From NCBI GenBank assembly GCA_900321655.1, contig ONWU01000016.1:1-40879 (forward strand): DNA of 40,879 bases. Reading direction: 5' to 3'. The notes under the pieces were generated by a model, which did no database searches, was not told the DNA's origin, and saw only the letters and a program-made list of their open reading frames with translations. The stretch comes from an uncultured Bacteroidales bacterium. GTDB lineage: Bacteria; Bacteroidota; Bacteroidia; Bacteroidales; UBA932. Numbering within the stretch: position 1 is the stretch's first letter; each line of letters opens with the position of its first letter. A program made the position numbers and the translations under genes. Positions 12,436 through 19,289 of this stretch are shown one piece after another.

Positions 12436-12996
12436 ATGTCACTGAACAAAGTCATGCTCATCGGTAACGTTGGAAAAGACCCGGAAGTACGTTACCTCGA
12501 GTCCAATCCGCAGAATCCGGGCAACAACGCCAAAGTCGCATCCTTCCCCCTCGCCACCTCAGAGCGCTACAGAGATCGCAACGGAGAGCAGCGGGAAAAC
12601 ACGGAATGGCACAACATCGTGGTCTGGAGAGGAAATGCAGATGTGGTGGAAAAATACGTGCACAAAGGCACCCAGCTCTATATTGAAGGCAAACTGCGCA
12701 CCCGCCAGTGGACAGACCAGACGGGCAACAAGCGCTATACCACGGAAGTGGTAGCAGATACCTTGCAGCTTCTGGGAAAGCGCCCGGAGGGAGAAAACCA
12801 GCCGCAGGGCGGGTACCAGGGAGGCTATGTCCAGCAGCCCGCCGCTCCGGCAGCCCAGCCGGCATACCCCGCCGCTCAGCCTGCATACCAGCCCGCCCAG
12901 TCGGCCCCTCAGGCTGCCCCGGCTCCTCAGCCCGCCGCCCCCGCCTACCAGGGTCCTCTTCCGGCCGCCGAACCTTCCGACGACCTGCCGTTTTAG
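12436..12996 (+). CDS. ssb: Single-stranded DNA-binding protein
   Basis: 186 residues. The OB-fold domain occupies about residues 1-115 (SLNKVMLIGNVGKDPEVRY, then WHNIVVW, then YIEGKLRTRQW). A low-complexity tail rich in Pro, Ala and Gln with repeated PAYPAAQ-like units leads to the acidic tip DDLPF that recruits replication and repair partners. Binds single-stranded DNA in replication, recombination and repair. It begins 2 bases after aroE and is last in its operon; the palindromic element at 13015-13129 follows. Confidence 0.98.
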   Translation: MSLNKVMLIGNVGKDPEVRYLESNPQNPGNNAKVASFPLATSERYRDRNGEQRENTEWHNIVVWRGNADVVEKYVHKGTQLYIEGKLRTRQWTDQTGNKRYTTEVVADTLQLLGKRPEGENQPQGGYQGGYVQQPAAPAAQPAYPAAQPAYQPAQSAPQAAPAPQPAAPAYQGPLPAAEPSDDLPF

Positions 12997-13014
12997 GGCT
13001 TAGCACAGACAGTT

Positions 13015-13129
13015 TTTGGGCCAGGTGGGATTTTATGCTACCCACCAAGCCCACTCAATCCCAAACACAAGCCGTAGATGCCATAAACAATGGGCCAGGT
13101 GGTACACACAAAATCCCACCTGGCCCAAA
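13015..13129. repeat. 115-bp palindromic element with perfect 20-bp terminal inverted repeats
   Basis: The left end (13015-13034, TTTGGGCCAGGTGGGATTTT) is the exact inverted copy of the right end (13110-13129). Inside, TGGGCCAGGTGG recurs at 13091-13102 and pairs with 13116-13127 in a 12-bp hairpin with a 13-base loop, so two left-type arms compete for one right arm. It fills the gap between ssb and the convergent radical SAM gene and abuts the latter's stop codon (13130-13132). A 15-base word is shared with the palindrome at 9134-9155. It is either a REP/MITE-like element or an elaborate terminator. Confidence 0.85.
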
Positions 13130-14167
13130 CTAACCCGTGAGTTTTGCCAAGTTGCACAGCAGCAGTTCTCCGTTCTGGCCGCGGAGGTGCATACCATTGC
13201 CGCGGCACTGCTTCCACCACTTGCAGGTGGCGCAGGGACCGGTCTTGAAGGGGGTGTGATCCCGGAACAGCCCGAAGCGGTTTTCCCACACATCAACGAA
13301 ATCGTCCTGGTAGATGTTGCCCTGACTGTAGGAAGAGCGGATGCTGGTACAGCCGGAGATGGCACCGTCTATGCGCACGGAGGCAATGCTCAGGCCCGCC
13401 TGGCAGGAGAACAGGTGGTCTCTCACTTTTCCTTCATACGGTCCCAGGAAGCCTTCGCAGCCGTAACTGGTCTTGATCCGGCCCTCTTTCCGGCAGGTGA
13501 CGATAAATTCCATCAGGCCCTTGTACTGTTCCGGCGAAAGCTGCAGGTGAGGGTCGGTGGCGGCCCGGCCCACCGGGAAGACGGTGAAGATGCGCCAGGC
13601 CTTGACGTCGGCGGAAATCAGGTATTCCCTGATGACTTCCAGCTGGCCGAAGTTCTTTTGCGTCACGCAGGTAACGACATCAAAGCCCACGGACGGAACG
13701 CAGGTGAGGGCGCGGATGGCTTCATCGGCCCGGGCAAAGGATCCCGGTACTCCGCGCATCCAGTCGTGACTCTCTTCCAGGCCATCCAGGCTGATGGTGC
13801 AGGTTCGCATTCCGGCCGATATCAGTTCTGCGACCTTGCCGGACGTCATCAGAAAACCATTGGAAACCAGGCCCCAGGGAAAACCGAGTTCCCGGGTGCG
13901 ACGGCCGCAGGAGACCAGGTCCTTTCTCATCAGGGGCTCTCCACCGGAGAAAATGACCAGAATGTCTTTGGGATTGTAGACTTCCCGGATGCGCAGCAGT
14001 ACCTTCTCGAAATCCTCAAAGGGCATATCGGAGGTAAGGGCCGAGGCCGTGCAGTCGCTTCCGCAGTGGCGGCAATGAAGGTTACAACGAAGGGTACATT
14101 CCCAGAACAACTGGCGCAGCGGGTGCACCCGTGCTTCCCAATTCAGGAGGTGGCTGTGAAGAAACAT
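13130..14167 (-). CDS. Radical SAM/SPASM enzyme, rSAM-lipoprotein system type
   Basis: 345 residues. The radical SAM [4Fe-4S] motif CNLHCRHC has ligands Cys28, Cys32 and Cys35, with an additional Cys24. FSGGEPLMR follows as the SAM-binding GGE motif. The C-terminal third has the spaced cysteines of a SPASM domain (CEGF, SCQAG, SGCTS, CATCKWWKQC, LLC) for auxiliary clusters, which usually indicates peptide or protein modification. It overlaps the stop of the upstream 64-residue lipoprotein by one base. This matches the Bacteroidales arrangement known as the rSAM/lipoprotein system (TIGR04133-like), recognised here from motif and context rather than by a model search. The likely substrate is the neighbouring lipoprotein or another peptide; the reaction is unknown. 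Confidence 0.88.
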   Translation of the reverse strand: MFLHSHLLNWEARVHPLRQLFWECTLRCNLHCRHCGSDCTASALTSDMPFEDFEKVLLRIREVYNPKDILVIFSGGEPLMRKDLVSCGRRTRELGFPWGLVSNGFLMTSGKVAELISAGMRTCTISLDGLEESHDWMRGVPGSFARADEAIRALTCVPSVGFDVVTCVTQKNFGQLEVIREYLISADVKAWRIFTVFPVGRAATDPHLQLSPEQYKGLMEFIVTCRKEGRIKTSYGCEGFLGPYEGKVRDHLFSCQAGLSIASVRIDGAISGCTSIRSSYSQGNIYQDDFVDVWENRFGLFRDHTPFKTGPCATCKWWKQCRGNGMHLRGQNGELLLCNLAKLTG

Positions 14168-14361
14168 CAGTTCTGTTCAGGCGTTTCCGCTTCTTCCGTA
14201 GGCAACTCTTCCTGTTGCCGGGCCTTGTCTATCTTTTCCTGCAGGGCCGCCAACTCTTCTTCTGTGGGCACTTTCTCGGGAACGGGACCGGGGCCGTAGC
14301 AAGCGGTGAAAACATTGACACCCAGAAGCAGGCAAAGGATGCGGATGAGGGCTTTCTTCAC
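14167..14361 (-). CDS. Small lipoprotein paired with the radical SAM enzyme
   Basis: 64 residues. The N-terminus KKALIRILCLLLGV is a signal segment ending in the lipobox VFTAC, so lipidation is expected at Cys21. The mature part is only about 44 residues: YGPGPVPEKVP, then an acidic, probably helical stretch rich in Glu and Gln (EEELAALQEKIDKARQQEE), then TEEAETPEQN. It lies between ketopantoate reductase (13 bases upstream) and the radical SAM gene (1-base overlap). The position suggests it is the substrate or membrane anchor of that system; the YGPGP motif after the lipid Cys is the most obvious modifiable part. Function inferred only from pairing. Confidence 0.8.
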   Translation of the reverse strand: MKKALIRILCLLLGVNVFTACYGPGPVPEKVPTEEELAALQEKIDKARQQEELPTEEAETPEQN

Positions 14362-14374
14362 AGTGTGGTTAAAT

Positions 14375-15376
14375 TTAGAAGAGCTTTAAATTGTCAAATG
14401 AGGGCCTGATTTTGCCGTCCTCTATGTCGTGGATGAGGGCGGTGACCTTCAGGTTGAGGGGCGTGTACACACCAAATTTGTTGCCGAAATTGGCGATGGC
14501 GCCGTTGATGGAATCCACTTCCGTTTTTTTGCCGTTCTCCAAATCCTGCAGCATGCTGGCCTTCAGGTTGGCGTGCTTGCGGATGGCATAGGGCAGGATG
14601 GAGAAGGCAAAAGCCTTGTGGAGGTAGGTTTTGTAGTTGAAAATCTTGACGGCATCCTTGCCCTGGACGGGCTCAATCTTGATGTTGGCGGCCTGGCACA
14701 CGTCTATGCACTCCTTGATGAGACCCAGCACCAGCTTGCGGCTGCGTTTGTTCTGGGCGGCTTCTCCGAAGGTGCAGCCCAGGACAGCGCTCATTCCGGA
14801 GAAGGCCGAATTGATCAGGAGCTTGCTCCAGCGCATACCGATGAAATTGTGCTTGATGGTGACAGGACCCATGCATTCCAGAAGGTCCTTCACATCGGCC
14901 ATATACTTGTGGGGCTTGGTGCCCACACGGCCGAGGGAGAAAGTGAGGCTGTCCGGGGAACTGGTAAGCTCGCACAGGCCGGGGCCCAGCATTGTGGCTC
15001 CCCAGGCGACGATGCAGCCCAGTACGCGGTCTTCTCCCAGCACCTCTGCTATGCTGTCTTCCGGCAGGCCGTTCTGCAGGGTAACCAGTACTCCGTCATC
15101 GGCCAGATAATCTTTCAGAAAGGTACAGACTTCGTGGTTGTGCTGCTGCTTGGTGAGGAGGATGATGATGTCGTACTTGCCGGTCATCTCTTCCGGGAGG
15201 AGGGCCGATACGGGCTGTGTGAACTCTACGGTACCCACCACGTGGGCACCATCCTCCTTCAGGGCCTCGATGTGCGCCCTGTTGTGATTGATCAGATCTA
15301 TTTGTCTTCCGCTACGGGCGATATAGGCTCCCAGGATGGTCCCCATAGAACCGGCCCCATAGATAGCAGCTCTCAT
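14375..15376 (-). CDS. panE: 2-dehydropantoate 2-reductase (ketopantoate reductase)
   Basis: 333 residues. The N-terminal Rossmann fold starts with [13 protein letters not shown] (GxGxxG, NADPH binding). A TLQNGL segment lies at about 100, and the catalytic lysine is in [12 protein letters not shown]. The C-terminal ApbA domain includes the conserved K-T-E-V-D-x-x-NG-x-I motif ([11 protein letters not shown]). Reduces ketopantoate to pantoate for pantothenate and CoA synthesis, although related enzymes act on other 2-oxo acids. It heads the minus-strand group with the lipoprotein and radical SAM genes and is divergent from lysS. The promoter is unclear; a TATTTCTG near 15379-15386 is one base off the -7 consensus. 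Confidence 0.9.
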   Translation of the reverse strand: MRAAIYGAGSMGTILGAYIARSGRQIDLINHNRAHIEALKEDGAHVVGTVEFTQPVSALLPEEMTGKYDIIILLTKQQHNHEVCTFLKDYLADDGVLVTLQNGLPEDSIAEVLGEDRVLGCIVAWGATMLGPGLCELTSSPDSLTFSLGRVGTKPHKYMADVKDLLECMGPVTIKHNFIGMRWSKLLINSAFSGMSAVLGCTFGEAAQNKRSRKLVLGLIKECIDVCQAANIKIEPVQGKDAVKIFNYKTYLHKAFAFSILPYAIRKHANLKASMLQDLENGKKTEVDSINGAIANFGNKFGVYTPLNLKVTALIHDIEDGKIRPSFDNLKLF

Positions 15377-15415
15377 ACAGAAATAGTTTATTCTACGAAG
15401 ATAGTAATTTTTTCG

Positions 15416-15423
15416 TATCTTTG
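15416..15423 (+). promoter_or_regulatory. -7 element for lysS
   Basis: TATCTTTG, an exact TAnnTTTG match, ends 25 bases before the lysS ATG. No TTTG is found at the usual 19-21-base spacing upstream. A purine-rich stretch (AAGAAAAGAAG, 15433-15443) precedes the start. Confidence 0.6.
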
Positions 15424-15448
15424 TACTTTACTAAGAAAAGAAGTTATT

Positions 15449-16963
15449 ATGGCTTACGCAGAGTTTAACGAGCAGGAGCTCGGAAGAAGGGAATCGCTGA
15501 CCAAACTGCGCGAACTGGGAATCAATCCTTATCCCGCGCCGCAGTACCCCATAAACACCACCACCGTAGAGATTGCGGAGGGGTTTAAGCCCGAAGAGGG
15601 AAATTTCCAGGATGTGTGTATCGCCGGCCGCATCATGAGCCGCCGCATTATGGGCGCCGCCTCCTTTATGGAGCTGCAGGACCACGCCGGTCGCATCCAG
15701 GTGTATGTAAAAAGGGACGAGATTTGCCCCTCAGAGGACAAAACCCTGTATAACACCGTGTTCAAAAAGCTCCTGGACATCGGAGACTTCGTGGGTATCA
15801 AGGGCTTTGCCTTCTTTACCCAGACGGGCCAGCTGTCCGTTCACGCCAAGGAACTCACCGTGCTGAGCAAGTCCCTGCGTGTTCTTCCCATCGTGAAGAC
15901 GGATGCCGACGGCACCGTGCACGACAGCTTCGAAGATCCGGAGCTGCGTTACCGCCAGCGCTATGTAGACCTGGTGGTGAATCCCCAGGTGAAGGAAGTG
16001 TTCTTCAAGCGCACCCAGATTGTGAACACGATGAGGGAGTGCTTCAACGAGGCCGGCTGCCTGGAGGTGGAAACCCCCATCCTGCAGGCCATCCCCGGTG
16101 GTGCCACGGCCCGTCCGTTCATCACCCACCACAACGCCCTGGATGTGGATATGTATATGCGTATTGCCAATGAGCTGTACCTCAAGCGCCTCATCGTGGG
16201 CGGTTTTGCCGGAGTATACGAGTTCGCCAAGAACTTCCGCAACGAGGGGATGGACAAGACGCACAATCCGGAGTTCACCTGCGTAGAGATGTATATCGCT
16301 TACAAGGACTACATCTGGATGATGGAGTTCACCGAGAAGATGCTGCAGAGAGTGGCCGAAGCCACCGGCGGTGTGAAAAAGACCATCGGCGGCAACGAGA
16401 TTTCCTTCGAGGGCCCGTTCCGCCGTCTGCGCATCCTGGACGCCATCAAGGAGTACGCCGGCGTGGATGTGAAGGGAATGGGTGAGGAGGAGCTCCGCGC
16501 CACCTGCAAGAAACTGAATGTGGAAGTGTCTCCCGAGATGGGTGTTGGAAAACTCATCGACGCCATCGTGGGAGAATATGTGGAGAAGAACCTGGTTCAG
16601 CCCACCTTCCTCATAGACTATCCCGTGGAGATGAGCCCGCTCACCAAGCGCTGCCGCTACGACGATACCCTCACGGAGCGGTTTGAGCTCTTTGTAAACG
16701 GCAAGGAACTGGCCAACGCCTATTCCGAACTCAACGACCCTGTGGACCAGCTGGAGCGCTTCGAAGAGCAGGCCGCCCTCAAGAGCAAGGGAGACGATGA
16801 AGCTATGTACGTGGATTACGACTTTGTCCGCGCCCTGGAGTACGGTATGCCGCCCACTTCCGGTATCGGCATCGGCATAGACCGTCTTACCATGTTTATG
16901 ACCGGCCAGGAGAGCATCCAGGATGTCCTCTTCTTCCCGATGATGAGACCCGAGAAGTTCTGA
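15449..16963 (+). CDS. lysS: Lysine--tRNA ligase (class II)
   Basis: 504 residues. The N-terminal OB-fold anticodon-binding domain covers about residues 55-150. The class II catalytic core has motif 2 around [15 protein letters not shown] and motif 3 at [15 protein letters not shown] near the C-terminus. Charges tRNA-Lys. The frame is open for 340 codons upstream, but that stretch is antisense to panE; the ATG at 15449 gives the family's expected N-terminus and follows a good -7 element. The stop overlaps the ATG of the RNA methyltransferase (TGATG). Confidence 0.98.
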   Translation: MAYAEFNEQELGRRESLTKLRELGINPYPAPQYPINTTTVEIAEGFKPEEGNFQDVCIAGRIMSRRIMGAASFMELQDHAGRIQVYVKRDEICPSEDKTLYNTVFKKLLDIGDFVGIKGFAFFTQTGQLSVHAKELTVLSKSLRVLPIVKTDADGTVHDSFEDPELRYRQRYVDLVVNPQVKEVFFKRTQIVNTMRECFNEAGCLEVETPILQAIPGGATARPFITHHNALDVDMYMRIANELYLKRLIVGGFAGVYEFAKNFRNEGMDKTHNPEFTCVEMYIAYKDYIWMMEFTEKMLQRVAEATGGVKKTIGGNEISFEGPFRRLRILDAIKEYAGVDVKGMGEEELRATCKKLNVEVSPEMGVGKLIDAIVGEYVEKNLVQPTFLIDYPVEMSPLTKRCRYDDTLTERFELFVNGKELANAYSELNDPVDQLERFEEQAALKSKGDDEAMYVDYDFVRALEYGMPPTSGIGIGIDRLTMFMTGQESIQDVLFFPMMRPEKF

Positions 16964-17784
16964 TGGAAACCATTACTTCGGCCCAGAATCCCAAGATTAA
17001 GAACTTGCTCCTGCTGCAGGAAAAATCCAGAGCGCGGCGGGAGCAAGGCCTTTTTGTGGTGGAGGGCCGAAGGGAACTGGAGCACTGCCTCGGCGCCGGT
17101 TATACCGTACGGACCCTCTTTATCTGTCCGGAGATTTATGGAACTATGGACTCTGTGGAAAATTATTTTTTGTGCAGTAGCCCAAAAAACCAATTTTCCA
17201 CAGAGTCTGGCCTGTCGGTCATAGAGATTCCGGAGCAGTTGTACAGGAAGGTGGCGTATAGGGAGAGTACGGAGGGAATTATTGCGGAGGTGGAGTATAA
17301 GTCTTTGAAACTGGAAGACTTGAAGCTGCCGGAAAATCCGCTGGTGATGGTGCTGGAGAGTGTGGAGAAGCCGGGTAATCTGGGGGCTGTATTAAGGAGT
17401 GCCGATGCGGCGGGGGTGGATGCGGTCATCTTCTGCGACCCGCTTACGGACCTTTACAATCCCAATCTGATCCGGGCTTCCATTGGAGCTGTTTTTACCG
17501 TGCCCACCGTGGCCGCTTCCTCGGAGGAGACCATCGCTTTCCTGAAGGCACGGGGTATCCAGATCCTGACAGCGCAGCTGCAGGATTCTTCCCTGTATTA
17601 CGATGTCGATATGCGCCGCGGAACAGCCCTGGTGATGGGCACCGAGGCCACCGGCCTCACCGATGTCTGGCGCCAGGCCGCATCGGCCCATATCCGCATT
17701 CCCATGCTGGGGCGGCTGGACAGCCTGAACGTTTCCGTGAGCGCCGCCATCCTTCTTTTCGAAGCCGTTCGTCAGCGGCAATAG
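16963..17784 (+). CDS. TrmH/SpoU-family RNA 2'-O-methyltransferase
   Basis: 273 residues. The N-terminal substrate-binding domain (about 1-105) is followed by the SPOUT knot domain. The three SpoU motifs are visible: ESVEKPGNLGAVLRSADAAG (motif 1), LVMGTEATGL (motif 2) and IPMLGRLDSLNVSVSAAI (motif 3). It should methylate a ribose 2'-OH in rRNA or tRNA using SAM. Translation is probably coupled to lysS (1-base overlap). The unusual part is bases 17149-17207, a long perfect inverted repeat translated as about 20 residues (DSVENYFLCS...FSTES) in the linker before the knot domain. The sequence here is AT-rich compared with its surroundings, yet the frame stays open. Confidence 0.93.
   Translation: METITSAQNPKIKNLLLLQEKSRARREQGLFVVEGRRELEHCLGAGYTVRTLFICPEIYGTMDSVENYFLCSSPKNQFSTESGLSVIEIPEQLYRKVAYRESTEGIIAEVEYKSLKLEDLKLPENPLVMVLESVEKPGNLGAVLRSADAAGVDAVIFCDPLTDLYNPNLIRASIGAVFTVPTVAASSEETIAFLKARGIQILTAQLQDSSLYYDVDMRRGTALVMGTEATGLTDVWRQAASAHIRIPMLGRLDSLNVSVSAAILLFEAVRQRQ
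17149..17207. repeat. Palindromic element inside the RNA methyltransferase coding sequence
   Basis: Positions 17149-17164 (GACTCTGTGGAAAATT) and 17192-17207 (AATTTTCCACAGAGTC) are perfect 16-bp inverted copies around a 27-base loop. Each arm contains TTTTCCACA or its complement, one base from the DnaA-box consensus TTATCCACA. The frame reads through without a stop. It resembles mobile palindromes known to insert in frame in Rickettsia genes (RPE), but no second copy is seen in this window. Confidence 0.85.
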
Positions 17785-17805
17785 GCTGCTGGTCCGGAAA
17801 ATAGC

Positions 17806-17835
17806 ATCCCGCGTTGGAAAAACGCGGGATTTTTT
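17806..17835 (+). terminator. Rho-independent terminator after lysS-methyltransferase
   Basis: ATCCCGCGTT (17806-17815) pairs perfectly with AACGCGGGAT (17821-17830) around loop GGAAA, followed by five T. It lies 21 bases after the methyltransferase stop. Confidence 0.95.
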
Positions 17836-17874
17836 GTATTATTGTATGCTTAACGAACTAATGACCAAAAATAT

Positions 17875-19284
17875 ATGAGAAAAATTCTGTTTGCATTTCT
17901 GGCCGTGGCTGCCCTGGCCTCCTGCGCCCGGCCCTACCACCCGGAATGGACGTACGATTCCGTAGTATATGAAGTGAACATCCGCCAGTTCTCGCCCGAG
18001 GGAACTTTCAAGGGCGTCGAGGCCCAGTTGCCCCGCCTGAAGGAACTGGGCGTGGACGTGCTCTGGCTTATGCCGATGTACGAGATCGGCACCGTGGAAC
18101 GCAAGGGAACTCTGGGCTCCTACTACGCCATCTCGGATTACAAGAAAGTGAATCCGGAGTTTGGCACGATGGAAGATTTTGAGCACCTGCTGGCTGTGGC
18201 ACACCAGATGGGCTTCAAGGTAATCCTGGACTGGGTGGCCAACCAGACCGCCCCGGACCACGTCTGGATGACGGAAAAACCGGCCGATTTCTATGAAAGG
18301 GATGCCGAAGGCAATGCCATCTGGGAATATGACTGGACAGACACCCGCAGCCTCAATTACGAAAACCAGGAAGTGTGGTGGGCCCAGGACGATGCTATGC
18401 GCTTCTGGCTGGAAAAAGGCGTGGACGGCTTCCGCTGCGACGCCGCCGGAGAAGTGCCGGCCGAATTCTGGTACGCCATTATGCCCAAGATGAACAAGGA
18501 TTATCCCGAGGCCTATTTCCTGGCTGAGGCCGAGCGTGACAACCTGGCCGATTCCCGTACCACCTTCGACGCCAACTACGCCTGGGAACTGCATCACCTT
18601 CTGAACAGCCTGGCCCAGGGCAGCAAAACCCCTGCAGACCTGAAAGAATACCTGGACCGCGACGCCGCCCGCTTCCCGAAGGAAGCTTTCCGCCTCACCT
18701 TCACCTCCAACCACGACGAGAACTCCTGGGCCGGAACCGAATTTGAGCGCGAAGGCAAGGCGGCCGATGCCTGCGCCGTGCTGTGCTTCACCCTTCCCGC
18801 CTCCCAGCCCCTTATCTATACGGGCCAGGAAATCGGCCTCAGCCGCCGCCTGGCCTTCTTCGAGAAAGATCCCATCACGGACTGGAGTGCCAATGAGCAT
18901 ACGGCTTTCTACAAAACCCTGGTAGACCTCAAGCACAACAACCCCGCTCTCGCCGCCGGTGAGCGCGGAGGAAAAATGGTGTGGTGGGAAGCCCCCGAAG
19001 GCTGGGTGGCTTTCCATCGGCAGGTGAAAGACAATATGGTCATCGTCCTGGCCAACTTCGGCACCCCTGTGGAGCAGGAAGCCGTCCAGGAGAAGGCCGA
19101 AGCCAATGACAACCGTCCCCAGGGAGACAAGGTGGCCGTTCCTTTCCTGAACCTGGAATCGGCCCCGGTTACGATGACGTTCAACCTGCCGGGAGAATAC
19201 AGGAACGTATTCACCGGTGAGGTGGTAACCTCTCCTTTTGAGCTCACCCTGGCTCCGGGAGAATATATGGTCTTAACCAAGTAA
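17875..19284 (+). CDS. GH13-family alpha-amylase-like lipoprotein
   Basis: 469 residues. Signal and lipobox LASC put the lipid anchor at Cys17, so the enzyme is exported. The (beta/alpha)8 barrel has the four GH13 regions: region I DWVANQ (119-124, with Gln instead of the usual His), region II GFRCDA with nucleophile Asp189, region III LAEAE with acid/base Glu218, and region IV SNHDEN with Asp281. A C-terminal beta domain ends in LAPGEYMVL. It should hydrolyse alpha-glucans or maltooligosaccharides at the cell surface or in the periplasm. It is followed 5 bases later by a GH97 gene, consistent with a starch-processing pair. No clear TTTG/TAnnTTTG promoter is seen in the 40 bases after the preceding terminator. 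Confidence 0.93.
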   Translation: MRKILFAFLAVAALASCARPYHPEWTYDSVVYEVNIRQFSPEGTFKGVEAQLPRLKELGVDVLWLMPMYEIGTVERKGTLGSYYAISDYKKVNPEFGTMEDFEHLLAVAHQMGFKVILDWVANQTAPDHVWMTEKPADFYERDAEGNAIWEYDWTDTRSLNYENQEVWWAQDDAMRFWLEKGVDGFRCDAAGEVPAEFWYAIMPKMNKDYPEAYFLAEAERDNLADSRTTFDANYAWELHHLLNSLAQGSKTPADLKEYLDRDAARFPKEAFRLTFTSNHDENSWAGTEFEREGKAADACAVLCFTLPASQPLIYTGQEIGLSRRLAFFEKDPITDWSANEHTAFYKTLVDLKHNNPALAAGERGGKMVWWEAPEGWVAFHRQVKDNMVIVLANFGTPVEQEAVQEKAEANDNRPQGDKVAVPFLNLESAPVTMTFNLPGEYRNVFTGEVVTSPFELTLAPGEYMVLTK

Positions 19285-19289
19285 AAGAT

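Noticed and set aside
14429-15448. A 340-residue N-terminal extension of lysS
   Set aside because: The frame is open but runs antisense through panE; the lysyl-tRNA synthetase start and -7 element are at 15449 and 15416.
17149-17207. Paired DnaA-box-like sequences as a replication origin
   Set aside because: Only two near-boxes, arranged as arms of one hairpin inside a gene, with no DNA-unwinding region or further boxes.
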